From Burkholderiaceae bacterium 26 (GTDB taxonomy: Bacteria; Pseudomonadota; Gammaproteobacteria; Burkholderiales; Burkholderiaceae): a DNA stretch of 64,000 bases. This document shows, piece by piece, positions 37,191-46,410 of this stretch; the first letter of the stretch is position 1; each line of letters begins with the position of its first letter. The position numbers and the translations under genes were made by a program. The notes below the pieces were generated by a model. The model ran no database searches. It was not told the origin of the DNA and saw only the letters and a list, made by a program, of their open reading frames with translations. The DNA lies in the NCBI GenBank assembly GCA_000955795.1, contig JYOB01000010.1, positions 257,637 to 321,636 of the forward strand, written 5' to 3'.

Positions 37191-37859
37191 ATGAACACTG
37201 TTTTGATCGAAGCCCATCCGTTGGTGCGTACAGGCATTGCGCACCTGCTACGGACGCTCAAGGGCGTCACTGGCGTCACGGTTGTCGAACCGGACGAAGG
37301 GATGTTCGACGCCATCGAAACCAATGCCGACGCCGGTCTCCTTGTGATCGGCCTGCCGCTGCCACATCTCGACGAGTTGTCGGCCATCGGCGAGATCATG
37401 CATCGGCCGCATGCGCGCCACGTGGTCGTGCTGGCCGAATCCGAATCGCCCGACATCATCCGCACGCTCATGCAGATGGGCTTGTCAGGCTACACGCTCA
37501 AGCATTCGCCGGGCGAAGTCATCGCGGCTTCGCTGGAGCTCGTTCTGGTGGGCGGTCAATACATTCCGGCCAGCGCGCTGCTGCCGGAATCACGCCTGGA
37601 CGGCGCGCCCAACCCGGCGCTCGCAGGCGACCCGCAGACCGATCCGAAGCTGCTCGGCATTACGCCGCGCCAGTACGAGATTCTGGTGCTCCTCTCACGC
37701 GGGCATCCGGTCAAGACCATCAGCCGCATGCTGAACATCTCCGAGGCAACAGCCAAGGCGCATATCAGCACGCTGTATCGGCGCCTGAAAGTCCGCAGCC
37801 GCACCGAGGCCGTGTACGTCGCTAATCAGCGCGGTGCACGACTCCTCTCAGTCGCCTGA
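37191..37859 (+). CDS. LuxR-family regulator with degenerate receiver domain
   Basis: The 222-residue protein has an N-terminal CheY-like domain (1-120) and a C-terminal LuxR/NarL helix-turn-helix (about 153-210: LGITPRQYEILVLLSRGHPV, then TISRMLNISEATAKAHISTL). The receiver has lost its phosphorylation site. The acidic pair after strand 1 is Glu7-Ala8, and the phosphoacceptor position in LLVIGLPLP is Gly54 instead of Asp. The conserved Lys (GYTLKHS, Lys104) remains. It should therefore act without phosphorylation, or bind a ligand or partner. No histidine kinase is nearby. Start is ATG with a weak site. Confidence 0.85.
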   Translation: MNTVLIEAHPLVRTGIAHLLRTLKGVTGVTVVEPDEGMFDAIETNADAGLLVIGLPLPHLDELSAIGEIMHRPHARHVVVLAESESPDIIRTLMQMGLSGYTLKHSPGEVIAASLELVLVGGQYIPASALLPESRLDGAPNPALAGDPQTDPKLLGITPRQYEILVLLSRGHPVKTISRMLNISEATAKAHISTLYRRLKVRSRTEAVYVANQRGARLLSVA

Positions 37860-37921
37860 TCCCCGACAAGGGCGCAAGCGAGCGTCGCAAAGCTGCTGGC
37901 GCCGGCCGATATACTGGACGC

Positions 37922-38788
37922 ATGCTTTCGTCCGTCTTCCAGTGGTTCTCCGGCCGCGCACGCACACGGCGCCTGACCCGTTACGCCATCTCAGACGCGC
38001 TGTGGTCACGTGCGCTCGATGGTCTGCCCTTCCTGCTCGACTGGTCCGACGCAGACCTCGCACGCCTGCGTGAAACGGCCACGCTCTTCATCGCCGAAAA
38101 GGAATTCACCACCGCGCACGATTTGCCGCTCGCCGACGACATGGTGATCAGCGTTGCCGTGCAAGCCAGTGTGCCGATCCTGGAGCTGGGCATGTCGTGG
38201 TACGGCGGATGGCACGGCGTGGTCATCTACCCCGGCGAGTTCGTCATCCGCAAAGAAGTCATGGATGAAGACGGCGTTGTGCACAACGTGCGTGAAGAAG
38301 CTGCCGGCGAGGCATGGGAGCACGGCCCCGTCATCCTCTCGTGGCAGGACATCGAACTCGGGGGCGCACTGGCCAAGCCAGGCGCGCAGCCGTACAACGT
38401 GGTCGTACACGAGTTCGCGCACAAGCTCGATATGCTCAACGGCGAGTCGGATGGTATCCCGGCGTTTTCATCGCGCCTGCATGCCAATGTTGACCGCGAG
38501 CAATGGGCCGATGACCTCTACGCTGAATACGACGCCTTTGCTAATCGTTGCGAGCAGATTCCAGAGCATCGGTGGGGCGACGATCCGATCCTTTCGTTGC
38601 TCGACCCTTATGGCGCACAGCATCCGGCCGAGTTCTTTGCGGTAGCGTCGGAAGTGTTCTTCGTCGAACCGGTGGCCTTGCTTGAGACGCTTCCATCGTT
38701 GTACGCACTCCTGCAAGCCTTCTACCTGCAAGACCCGGCACGGCGCGTGCTGGACGCTGAGCAACGCCAGGAGGGATTCCTGCCATGA
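37922..38788 (+). CDS. mtfA: MtfA-like M90-family zinc peptidase
   Basis: The 288-residue protein has the zinc motif VVVHEFAHKLDMLNGESDGI (His163, Glu164, His167). The likely third ligand Glu is in HPAEFFAVASEVFFVEP. It also has the family segments FIAEKEFTTAHDLPL and VIYPGEFVIRKEV. In E. coli, MtfA is an aminopeptidase activated when it binds the repressor Mlc, which links it to sugar-PTS control. No mlc gene is in the window, so the partner here is unknown. It overlaps the next gene by ATGA. Confidence 0.9.
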   Translation: MLSSVFQWFSGRARTRRLTRYAISDALWSRALDGLPFLLDWSDADLARLRETATLFIAEKEFTTAHDLPLADDMVISVAVQASVPILELGMSWYGGWHGVVIYPGEFVIRKEVMDEDGVVHNVREEAAGEAWEHGPVILSWQDIELGGALAKPGAQPYNVVVHEFAHKLDMLNGESDGIPAFSSRLHANVDREQWADDLYAEYDAFANRCEQIPEHRWGDDPILSLLDPYGAQHPAEFFAVASEVFFVEPVALLETLPSLYALLQAFYLQDPARRVLDAEQRQEGFLP

Positions 38789-39342
38789 CGATTCACCAAG
38801 CGCTTCGCACAACGCTGCTCGGTTGTTGTCTCGCTGCCGGCACAGCGTGGGCACAGCCAGCCGTGCCCGTGATCCTCAGCCTCACTGCCCAATTCGATGG
38901 GCAATCCGAAACCAAGCGCGTCACGCTTTCGGCCGACACATCCACCACAGGCCAGCACGTCGCACTGCTCGAACGTACCCATACATACGACGTGGGCGGC
39001 TCGATGCCTCGCAAAGAATGGGAGGCGCGCTTCGCCGCCGGCCTGCCCGACGACACGATCCCGCTCGTCTGCGACACCACCACCTGCCAATTCATGCGCC
39101 ACCGGTGGGCCAAGACCGGCGTGGACGTCACCCTGCGGCCGATGGTCGTGTCGGGCGAGTTCCAGTCGCTGTCGGTCGGCGTAACGCTGCATCGGTTCCA
39201 GCCGTCGCCCGACGTCGAGGCCCCAGCCCGGGTCGACACCTGGACGCGCAATCTCGACACCTCGTTGCGCGTCGGCGACACCAAGATCATGGATCTGGAC
39301 GGCCACGGCGTGCTCACGATCGAACGCTTGGCCAAACCTTGA
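38785..39342 (+). CDS. Secreted protein of unknown function, coupled to mtfA
   Basis: The 185-residue protein has a signal peptide (MTIHQALRTTLLGCCLAAGT, cleaved after AWAQ) and a mature part of about 160 residues predicted as beta-rich (VILSLTAQFDGQSETKRVTL, VDVTLRPMVVSGEFQSLSVG, ILDxDG-like MDLDGHGVLTIERL). Its two mature cysteines, in LVCDTTTCQF, are close and could form a disulfide. Its ATG overlaps the mtfA stop, so the two are co-translated although one is cytosolic and one exported. I do not recognise a family. Confidence 0.72.
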   Translation: MTIHQALRTTLLGCCLAAGTAWAQPAVPVILSLTAQFDGQSETKRVTLSADTSTTGQHVALLERTHTYDVGGSMPRKEWEARFAAGLPDDTIPLVCDTTTCQFMRHRWAKTGVDVTLRPMVVSGEFQSLSVGVTLHRFQPSPDVEAPARVDTWTRNLDTSLRVGDTKIMDLDGHGVLTIERLAKP

Positions 39343-39405
39343 TCTAAACGGGCTTCTCGAGTCACTTTTCGATGCGCCGGCACGACGGATTTTGCGGCAA
39401 GCGCG

Positions 39406-39435
39406 TTGCCCAAGCCTTTGTTTCTCTGGCATAAT
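39406..39435 (+). promoter_or_regulatory. Candidate sigma-70 promoter for rpmE2
   Basis: TTGCCC (39406-39411) and CATAAT (39430-39435) are 18 bp apart and lie about 110 bp before the rpmE2 ATG. Confidence 0.45.
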
Positions 39436-39545
39436 CCTCGTTTCTCCACCCGGCAAGTGATTCGAGGGCTGGTCGCACGGTGGCTCCTACCATGTGAGCA
39501 CCTGAAGCGCGCCGCGAATTGGCTACCTCTACCCCAGGGCTCATC

Positions 39546-39806
39546 ATGAAAGAAGGCATTCACCCGAATTACCGCGAAGTCGTGTTCCAAGACATGTCCA
39601 GCGACTTCAAGTTCATCACCCGCTCGACCATCCAGACCAAGGAAATGATCACGCTGGACGGCAAGGAATATCCGCTGGCCAAGATCGAAGTCTCGTCCGA
39701 ATCGCACCCGTTCTACACGGGCCAGCAAAAGGTTCTGGACACGGCAGGCCGCGTCGAAAAGTTCCGCAACAAGTTCGGCAGCAAGATCGGCAAGGCTGCC
39801 AAGTAA
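39546..39806 (+). CDS. rpmE2: 50S ribosomal protein L31 type B
   Basis: The 86-residue protein begins [20 protein letters not shown], with [20 protein letters not shown] near the end. It has no cysteine, so it is the zinc-independent form of L31 (YkgM/RpmE2). In many bacteria this form replaces the zinc-binding RpmE under zinc shortage; others carry only this form. A terminator follows. No Zur box was recognised upstream. Confidence 0.97.
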   Translation: MKEGIHPNYREVVFQDMSSDFKFITRSTIQTKEMITLDGKEYPLAKIEVSSESHPFYTGQQKVLDTAGRVEKFRNKFGSKIGKAAK

Positions 39807-39855
39807 TATCGGCGCCGGAGACGGCTCACCAGATGTGGCCCGTCTCACTGGTCAG

Positions 39856-39885
39856 AAAAAGGCAGCTCCGGCTGCCTTTTTTGTT
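39856..39885 (+). terminator. Rho-independent terminator after rpmE2
   Basis: The arms AAAAAGGCAGC (39856-39866) and GCTGCCTTTTTT (39871-39882) flank a TCCG tetraloop with a T-tract, about 50 bp past the stop. Confidence 0.93.
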
Positions 39886-39978
39886 TCTCGGCACATGGTT
39901 AGGCCGTTGGTTCGGCCCCTCTTTACGATCAGCACGTCGCTCTGCAACCCCGACCGGGCTCGCCTGGTCTGACACTCG

Positions 39979-41769
39979 ATGAACACCACCCGCGTCTCGC
40001 GCATCCGCCTGACTGCCGCCGCCACCCGCGAGTTGCCGCGTTGGCTGCTGCTCGCCATCTGCGTGATCTACGGCCTGTCGGGCCTGTTTTCGCGCGACCC
40101 GTGGAAGAACGAAGACGCCGCCGGCTTCGGCGCGATGTGGACGCTGGCCACCGGCAACGCGCAGGACTGGCTGATGCCGAACATCGTCGGGCGCCCCATC
40201 GTGCAATCGGGGCCGCTGGTGTTCTGGATCGGCGGCGCGTTCATTCGCCTCTTCGGACAATGGCTCGGGCCGGCGGATGCGTCGCGCCTGGCTACCGCCC
40301 TCTTCTTCTTCGTCACCAGCGCATGCATCTGGTATGGCGCCTACCTCCTGGGCCGCCGCGCGGAAGTTCAACCGTTTGAATTCGTCTTTGGTGGCCAGCC
40401 CAACACGCGCGACTACGGCCGTACGCTGGCAGATGGCGCGCTGCTGATCTTCCTCGCCTGCGTGGGCCTGGCACAGCGCGGTCACGAAACAACACCGCTG
40501 GTCGGGGCGCTGTGCTTCGTGGCGGTCGCTGTGTACGGCTTGATCCGGGCGCTCGACAAGCCGGTACACGGCAGCCTCATCTATGGCATCGGCATCGGCT
40601 GCCTGTCACTGGCGGGCGGCCCAATCCTGCCCCTGACAATCATGGTGGCCGTGCTGATCGCAGCACATGCCACGCGTGTGCTGCCGCTACGTCCGCTTCT
40701 GACAGTTGCGCTGCCCGTGTCGCTCGCACTGGGTTGCTCATGGCCGGCGATGGCGTACTTGCTGGCAAATAATCCGACTGACGCGGTGACGTACGTCCGC
40801 GAATGGGCGCGCTTCGATCGCCACCAATACGCTGGCCCGACGGCTCATTCGCTCGGCTTTGTCGCTCGCAACCTGCCACTATTCGCATGGCCAGTCTGGC
40901 CGTTGGCAGCATGGGCGTGGAAGAGCTGGGGCGGCATGCGCACCGCTCCGCATATCACGTTACCGTTGGCCGTCCTACTGCCGCAGTTGGTGCTGCTTCT
41001 CATTCAGCCACACCCGGGCGACGACGGCTTCCTGCTGCTGATTCCACCGATGGCCGTGATGGCCACGTTCGCGCTGCCGACGCTCAAACGAGGCGCCATC
41101 AGCGCGATCGACTGGTTTGCGTTGCTGGCCTTCACCATCCTGGGCGGGACGCTATGGCTGCTGTGGATCGCCAAGATGACGGGCTTTCCGCCTCAGCTCG
41201 CGCGCAACGTGTATCGCATCGTGCCAGGCTATCGACCCGAGTTCAGTTGGACAGCGCTGATCAGCGCGCTGCTCGTGACCGCGGCGTGGGTGCTCATCGT
41301 CGTCTGGCGCACATCGCGGGCGCCCAAGGCCATCTGGCGTGCAGTGGTGATCTCGGCCGCCGGCACCACACTAATGTGGGTGCTGATGATGACGCTGTGG
41401 CTGCCCACCATCAACTACGCCAAGACATATCGCGACGTCGCGCAGTCGGCCGCCCTTGCGCTGCCGCGTACCTACACGTGCGTGCAGCCGATCCGTATGG
41501 GCGATGCGCAGCTTGCCTCGTTTGCGTACTTCGGCCACATCCGTTTTGGTAGCGCCGAAGACAACTGCGACATCCTGCTGCGCCACGACCCGTACGACTA
41601 CGGCGCACCGACGAGCGTCTCCAACTACGAGTGGCGCCTGATCTGGGAAGGCCGCCGTCCCGCCGACCGCGACGAGCACTTCCGCATGTACCGCCTGACC
41701 GAGGCCGCTGCCGCCACACATCCGCCGCCGACACCGGCAACTACGCGCCGGCGCAAGCTGCGCCAGTAA
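39979..41769 (+). CDS. ArnT-like integral membrane glycosyltransferase
   Basis: The 596-residue protein has about 11-12 membrane helices and the GT-C/GT83 start (GLSGLFSRDPWKNEDAAGFG), with the Asp/Glu pair in the first periplasmic loop. NIVGRPIVQSGPLVFWIGGA follows, as in ArnT and dolichyl-phosphate-mannose-type transferases. Such enzymes transfer a sugar from an undecaprenyl carrier to lipid A, protein or glycan. The C-terminal ~110 residues form a soluble domain with two Cys (YTCVQ, DNCDIL). No arn operon is nearby, so aminoarabinose transfer cannot be claimed. It is 18 bp upstream of the MATE gene. Confidence 0.82.
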   Translation: MNTTRVSRIRLTAAATRELPRWLLLAICVIYGLSGLFSRDPWKNEDAAGFGAMWTLATGNAQDWLMPNIVGRPIVQSGPLVFWIGGAFIRLFGQWLGPADASRLATALFFFVTSACIWYGAYLLGRRAEVQPFEFVFGGQPNTRDYGRTLADGALLIFLACVGLAQRGHETTPLVGALCFVAVAVYGLIRALDKPVHGSLIYGIGIGCLSLAGGPILPLTIMVAVLIAAHATRVLPLRPLLTVALPVSLALGCSWPAMAYLLANNPTDAVTYVREWARFDRHQYAGPTAHSLGFVARNLPLFAWPVWPLAAWAWKSWGGMRTAPHITLPLAVLLPQLVLLLIQPHPGDDGFLLLIPPMAVMATFALPTLKRGAISAIDWFALLAFTILGGTLWLLWIAKMTGFPPQLARNVYRIVPGYRPEFSWTALISALLVTAAWVLIVVWRTSRAPKAIWRAVVISAAGTTLMWVLMMTLWLPTINYAKTYRDVAQSAALALPRTYTCVQPIRMGDAQLASFAYFGHIRFGSAEDNCDILLRHDPYDYGAPTSVSNYEWRLIWEGRRPADRDEHFRMYRLTEAAAATHPPPTPATTRRRKLRQ

Positions 41770-41787
41770 CGGTTCCGTAGCACCCAC

Positions 41788-43134
41788 ATGTTTGTCGCCG
41801 ACGTCCGCCGCATTACCGAACTGGCTTGGCCAGTACTGATCGGCCAGTTGGCGGTCATCGCCTTCGGCGTACTCGATACGGCGATGGCCGGCCGCGCCTC
41901 TGCGACAGACCTCGCGGCCATCGGGCTCGGCGGGTCGATCTACGTGACGGTGTTCATCAGCTTGATGGGCGTGCTGCAAGCGCTCTCGCCTATCGCCGGA
42001 CAACTCTACGGCGCGCAAAGATACAGCGAAATCGGCGAAGAAGTGCGGCAGGCCGTCTGGCTCGGTCTGGTACTCGCGGCAATCGGCATGCTGCTCCTCT
42101 GGTTCCCCGCCCCACTGCTGCACCTGGCAGACGCCACGCCAGAACTCACTGAGAAAGCCACCGCCTATTTGCGGTATGAAGCGCTGGCGTTGCCTGCGGC
42201 ACTCGGCTTCCGGATTTACTCTGCGTTGAACAACGCGCTGTCGCGCCCGGTGATGGTGACGGTACTGCAGCTTGCAGGCCTCGCCATCAAGTTTCCGCTC
42301 AACGCACTGTTTCTGTATGGCGGCATGGGCGTCCCGGCGATGGGCGGCCCGGGCTGCGCACTCGCCTCGATGATCATCAGCTGGCTGTGGTTCGTCGCAG
42401 CGGCCGCCATTTTGGTGCGCAATCCGGCTTACAAGCCGTTCGCGATTTTCACGCACTACTCACCACCCAACCGTGCGCGGCTGTGGGTACTGGTACGTCT
42501 GGGTGTGCCGATGGGCTTCACCTACCTGATCGAGATCACGTCGTTCACGTTGATGGCGATCTTCATCGCGCGCCTTGGCACGGTGGCGCTGGCCGGGCAT
42601 CAGATTGCCGCCAACCTTGGAGCGGTTGCCTACATGGTGCCGCTGTCGCTATCGATCGCGACGTCCACGCTGGCTGCGCAATCAATCGGGGCCCGCGATC
42701 GCGTAGCGGCTCGGCGCATCTCGCTGAACGGCATCAAGTTGGCGGTGATGTGTGCGGTCATCGTCGGCGCGGCCGTGCTGTTCTTGCGGCGCGAGTTGGT
42801 CACCCTCTACACGCACGATGCCGCTGTCCTGGCGATTGCGGTGCCGCTGCTGCCTTTCATCGCCTTCTATCAGATGTTCGATGCGCTGCAAGTCATGACA
42901 GCGTTCATCCTGCGCGCATACAAGATCGCTCTCATCCCAACCGTCATCTATGCGCTATCGCTGTGGGGTGTGGGCCTTGGCGGCGGATATGTGCTCGGAT
43001 TTGGACTGCTGGGCGACACTGCCATGGCACTACGTGGTGCTGCCGGTTTCTGGGCCGCCAATGGACTCAGTTTGATGGTGGCTGGCGCGTTGTTGGTCAG
43101 CTATTTCAATCGCGTAAGCCGCGCTGCCGATTAA
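41788..43134 (+). CDS. MATE-family multidrug efflux transporter (NorM-like)
   Basis: The 448-residue inner-membrane protein has 12 helices in two homologous halves. It has MATE features: ITELAWPVLIGQLAVIAFGV, DTAMAGRASATDLAAIGLG, QALSPIAGQLYGAQRYSEIG, MGVPAMGGPGCALASMII and GHQIAANLGAVAYMVPLSLS. NorM-type members export cationic drugs with Na+ or H+. It is probably cotranscribed with the upstream glycosyltransferase. No regulator adjoins it. Confidence 0.93.
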   Translation: MFVADVRRITELAWPVLIGQLAVIAFGVLDTAMAGRASATDLAAIGLGGSIYVTVFISLMGVLQALSPIAGQLYGAQRYSEIGEEVRQAVWLGLVLAAIGMLLLWFPAPLLHLADATPELTEKATAYLRYEALALPAALGFRIYSALNNALSRPVMVTVLQLAGLAIKFPLNALFLYGGMGVPAMGGPGCALASMIISWLWFVAAAAILVRNPAYKPFAIFTHYSPPNRARLWVLVRLGVPMGFTYLIEITSFTLMAIFIARLGTVALAGHQIAANLGAVAYMVPLSLSIATSTLAAQSIGARDRVAARRISLNGIKLAVMCAVIVGAAVLFLRRELVTLYTHDAAVLAIAVPLLPFIAFYQMFDALQVMTAFILRAYKIALIPTVIYALSLWGVGLGGGYVLGFGLLGDTAMALRGAAGFWAANGLSLMVAGALLVSYFNRVSRAAD

Positions 43135-43207
43135 AGCGAGACATTCCACTCACTTTAAAGCAGTATCAAACTTGATTTGCGTGGCTTGAATTGAAAGCCC
43201 AAAAGAA

Positions 43208-43233
43208 AAAACCCGCTGCAAGCAGCGGGTTTT
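43208..43233. terminator. Bidirectional terminator between MATE gene and tRNA operon
   Basis: AAAACCCGCTG (43208-43218) pairs with CAGCGGGTTTT (43223-43233) around a 4-nt loop. A-rich and T-rich flanks let it stop both the plus-strand MATE transcript and the minus-strand tRNA transcript. Confidence 0.88.
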
Positions 43234-43237
43234 GATT

Positions 43238-43314
43238 TGGCGGAGCGGACGGGACTCGAACCCGCGACCCCCGGCGTGACAGGCCGGTATTCTAACCGAC
43301 TGAACTACCGCTCC
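43238..43314 (-). tRNA. tRNA-Asp (GTC)
   Basis: The minus strand folds as a 77-nt tRNA with acceptor GGAGCGG/CCGCTCC, anticodon loop CTGTCAC (GTC), T-loop GGTTCGAGTCC and encoded CCA. It is the last tRNA of the Ala-Glu-Asp operon. Confidence 0.97.
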
Positions 43315-43378
43315 GTGTCGGTTGCAAAATCAGCTAGAGACTGATTTTGCTAATGAGCTTCTGGTTAAGCTCTTGTTT

Positions 43379-43454
43379 TGGCGTCCCCTAGGGGATTCGA
43401 ACCCCTGTACTCACCGTGAAAGGGTGATGTCCTAGGCCTCTAGACGAAGGGGAC
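43379..43454 (-). tRNA. tRNA-Glu (TTC)
   Basis: The 76-nt minus-strand tRNA starts GTCCCCTTCGTCTAGAGGCC, has anticodon TTC in the loop CTTTCAC, T-loop GGTTCGAATCC and encoded CCA. It lies in the same operon as tRNA-Ala and tRNA-Asp, downstream of gltX, the gene for its own synthetase. Confidence 0.97.
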
Positions 43455-43573
43455 AGAAACTGTTTTGCAACGCTTTCTGTCTTACGCTGCGAAGTCCGCT
43501 ACTATAACGAACTTCTTTGCGTTTTGGAAGCCTCTTTTCAAATTATTTTTTTGAATCGAATCTTCCGGCATTT

Positions 43574-43649
<76 letters not shown>

Positions 43650-43712
43650 GAGGCACTGCCTTTTACTGCTTGCTTCTTACTGCATTTCGCTTCGTGTTGC
43701 AGCGAAAACAAG

Positions 43713-43742
43713 AGTATAGGGGAAGTATTTAGCGCTTGGCAA
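43713..43742 (-). promoter_or_regulatory. Sigma-70 promoter of the tRNA-Ala/Glu/Asp operon
   Basis: On the minus strand, TTGCCA (43742-43737) and TATACT (43718-43713) are 18 bp apart. The predicted start is about 57 nt before tRNA-Ala. It lies just after the gltX stop, so the tRNAs have their own promoter. Confidence 0.72.
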
Positions 43743-43775
43743 TACCCTTCCGCAAAATTTTTTGCGTCGCACACA

Positions 43776-45173
43776 TCACGCCGCCAGACGACGCAGAACA
43801 ACGTCGCGGCCGAACAGTTCCAGCACCGCATCAATCGACGGCGTTTGCAGTTGTCCTGCCACCAGCAGGCGCACCGGCATCGCCAGCTTCGGCATCTTCC
43901 AGCCGTGTGCCGCGAGCACTTCCTTGAAGGCGGCACCAATGGCCTCGCGCTTCCACTCGGGCAGCGCCCCGAGCTTCTCGGCCAGTGTGGCAATGCCCGG
44001 ACGCACATCGTCGGTGAGGTGCTGCGCAGCCAGTTCCGGATCGACAGCCAGATCCGTGCGATAGAACAGCAGCGCCGTTTGGGCGACTTCACGAAGCGTG
44101 TTGGCGCGATCCTTCACCAAGGCGATCACATCGGCCAGCACGGGGCCGCCATCCACCTTGCCACCCAACTCCTCGATGAACGGCTTCACCAGACCAGCCA
44201 AGCGCGCGTTGTCGGCCTGCTTGATGTAGTGGTTGTTCAGCCAGGCGAGCTTCTCAGGGTTGTATTGCGCGGGCGACTTGCCCAGGTGCTCGAGGTCGAA
44301 CCATTCGATGAACTGCTCGCGCGAGAAGATCTCGGCATCGCCGTGCGCCCAGCCCAGGCGAGCGAGGTAATTGACGATGGCTTCGGGCAGATAGCCAGCA
44401 TCACGATAGCCCGTAACAGCCATGGCACCGTGGCGCTTGCTCATCTTCTCGCCCTGCTCGTTGAGCACGGTCGGCAGGTGAGCATAGACCGGCGGCGTAC
44501 CGCCCAGCGCGCGCAGGATGTTGATCTGGCGGGGCGTGTTGTTGACGTGGTCGTCGCCGCGGATCACATGGGTGATCTGCATGTCCATGTCATCCACGAC
44601 CACACAGAAGTTATATGTGGGCGTGCCGTCGGGGCGCGCGATCACCAGGTCATCGAGTTCGTCGTTGGAGATCTCGATGCGGCCCTTCACTGCGTCGTCC
44701 CACACGACACTGCCCCCGATGGGGTTCTTGAAGCGAATCACCGGCTGCACGCCCACCGGCGGCGTCGGCAAAACCTTGCCCGGCGCCGGGCGCCAAGTCC
44801 CGTCGTACCGGGGCTTTTCGCCGCGCTCGCGTTGCGCTTCGCGCAGGGCGTCGAGTTCTTCGGTGCTCATGTAGCACGGGTAAGCCAGTTCCTGCTGAAC
44901 CATCTGCGCGACCACGGCGCGGTAACGGTCCATGCGCTGCATCTGGTAGAACGGGCCCTCATCGATATCCATGTCCAGCCAGTCCATCGCCTCGAGGATC
45001 ACGTCGACAGCTTCCTGGCTGGAACGCTCCACATCGGTGTCTTCGATGCGCAGGATGAAGTCTCCCTTCATCTTGCGTGCGAAGGCCCACGGATAGAGTG
45101 CCGAGCGGATGTTGCCGAGGTGGATGAAGCCGGTAGGGCTGGGAGCGAAACGAGTGCGGACGCGCTGTGTCAT
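43776..45173 (-). CDS. gltX: Glutamyl-tRNA synthetase
   Basis: GltX charges tRNA-Glu with glutamate. The 465-residue class I synthetase starts [20 protein letters not shown], where HLGN is the HIGH motif. It has the KMSKRHG (KMSKS) loop, [16 protein letters not shown] and the anticodon-binding C-terminal domain. Length is normal. It is transcribed towards the tRNA operon, which includes tRNA-Glu. The upstream 205-bp gap to the patatin-like gene is divergent. Confidence 0.97.
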   Translation of the reverse strand: MTQRVRTRFAPSPTGFIHLGNIRSALYPWAFARKMKGDFILRIEDTDVERSSQEAVDVILEAMDWLDMDIDEGPFYQMQRMDRYRAVVAQMVQQELAYPCYMSTEELDALREAQRERGEKPRYDGTWRPAPGKVLPTPPVGVQPVIRFKNPIGGSVVWDDAVKGRIEISNDELDDLVIARPDGTPTYNFCVVVDDMDMQITHVIRGDDHVNNTPRQINILRALGGTPPVYAHLPTVLNEQGEKMSKRHGAMAVTGYRDAGYLPEAIVNYLARLGWAHGDAEIFSREQFIEWFDLEHLGKSPAQYNPEKLAWLNNHYIKQADNARLAGLVKPFIEELGGKVDGGPVLADVIALVKDRANTLREVAQTALLFYRTDLAVDPELAAQHLTDDVRPGIATLAEKLGALPEWKREAIGAAFKEVLAAHGWKMPKLAMPVRLLVAGQLQTPSIDAVLELFGRDVVLRRLAA

Positions 45174-45378
45174 AGGAATGGCTGAACGAATAAGGCCGCG
45201 TGGTCGGACCGCGAGCGCGGATCCTGAGCGGCCTCTATCAAAACCGAAATTATAGCAACCGCGCTACGCATATCCGGCCGACCCGTCGCTGAACTTTGGC
45301 ACAATGGCGGCCAGCCGCAGTGCGCTCGGTTACGACTGAACATCACTGCGCGGCATACCAAACCGCCCTAACCTCCTC

Positions 45379-46335
45379 ATGCAACGCCGCCTCTTTCTGG
45401 GCGCCGCCGGCGCCTCCGTCCTCTCCGCCTGTACCGTGACGGGTTTCTCCTCCGGCAAAACCGAAACGCCCCTCACCCCGGCCACGGCCGTGCTGCCGCC
45501 CACGGCGCAGCCGGCCACACAGCCCGTGCGGATCGGGTTGGCACTGGGCGGCGGTGCCGCGCGCGGTTTTGCGCACATCGGCGTCATCAAGATGCTGGAA
45601 GCCCAAGGCATCCAGATCGACTTCATCACCGGCACGAGCGCGGGTAGCGTAGTGGCGGCGATCTACGCGTCGGGCATGTCAGGGCTGGAAATGAACCGCA
45701 TGGCGCTCAAGATGGACGAGGCCATGATCGCCGACTGGGCTCTGCCGTTCGGCACGCGCTTCGGCGGCTGGCTCAAGGGCGAGGCGCTGGAGAAGTACAT
45801 CAACCGACTGGTCAAGCAGAAGAGCATCGAACAGATGCACATTCCGCTGGGCATCGTGGCGACGGACCTGGCGAGCGGCAAGCCGATCCTGTTCCGGCGC
45901 GGCAATACCGGCCAGGCGGTGCGTGCGTCGTGCAGCATCCCAGGCGTGTTTCAACCGGTAACGATCAGCGGCCGCCAATACGTGGACGGCGGGCTGGTAG
46001 CGCCCGTGCCAGTGACGTACGTCAAGCAGATGGGCGCAACGTTCGTGATTGCAGTGAATATCTCGGCAGACCCGTCCAACCAGGCGGTATCGGGGCAAGC
46101 GAGCATGCTGCTGCAGACGACGGCCATCATGGGTCAGAGCATCAACAAGACCGAGTTGGCCCAGGCGGACGTTGTAATCACCCCGTCGCTACCGTTCGTA
46201 AAGGGCAGCGACTTCACCGCGCGCAACGAAGCGATTCTGGCGGGCGAGCAGGCCGCCCAGGCCGCCATGCCGCTGCTGCGGGAGAAGCTGCATCTGACGC
46301 AGACCATCGTCGGCACCCCGCTGCCGCCGCACTGA
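45379..46335 (+). CDS. Patatin-like phospholipase-family lipoprotein
   Basis: The 318-residue protein has a lipoprotein signal peptide with lipobox LSAC (MQRRLFLGAAGASVLSACTV). The patatin domain has the oxyanion loop ALGGGAARGFAHIGV, the catalytic Ser in TGTSAGS and the Asp in YVDGGLVAPVP. The Ser-Asp dyad is intact. It resembles RssA-type bacterial patatins. Being a lipoprotein suggests action in the periplasm or at the outer membrane. Substrate is unknown; phospholipid or lysophospholipid is inferred from the family. Confidence 0.88.
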   Translation: MQRRLFLGAAGASVLSACTVTGFSSGKTETPLTPATAVLPPTAQPATQPVRIGLALGGGAARGFAHIGVIKMLEAQGIQIDFITGTSAGSVVAAIYASGMSGLEMNRMALKMDEAMIADWALPFGTRFGGWLKGEALEKYINRLVKQKSIEQMHIPLGIVATDLASGKPILFRRGNTGQAVRASCSIPGVFQPVTISGRQYVDGGLVAPVPVTYVKQMGATFVIAVNISADPSNQAVSGQASMLLQTTAIMGQSINKTELAQADVVITPSLPFVKGSDFTARNEAILAGEQAAQAAMPLLREKLHLTQTIVGTPLPPH

Positions 46336-46354
46336 TATTCCTTCAGCAGGCAAC

Positions 46355-46382
46355 AAAAAAGACCGCCGTGGCGGTCTTTTTT
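46355..46382. terminator. Bidirectional terminator (patatin gene / NlpC-P60 gene)
   Basis: AAAAAAGACCGCC and GGCGGTCTTTTTT pair around a very short loop, giving U-tracts both ways between two convergent genes. Confidence 0.92.
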
Positions 46383-46410
46383 CTATTGCCTGATAGCGAG
46401 TCGGAGCGAA

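Noticed and set aside
41371-42456. 361-residue minus-strand ORF over the glycosyltransferase/MATE junction
   Set aside because: It crosses two membrane-protein genes with clear family motifs and is Arg/His/Gln-rich.
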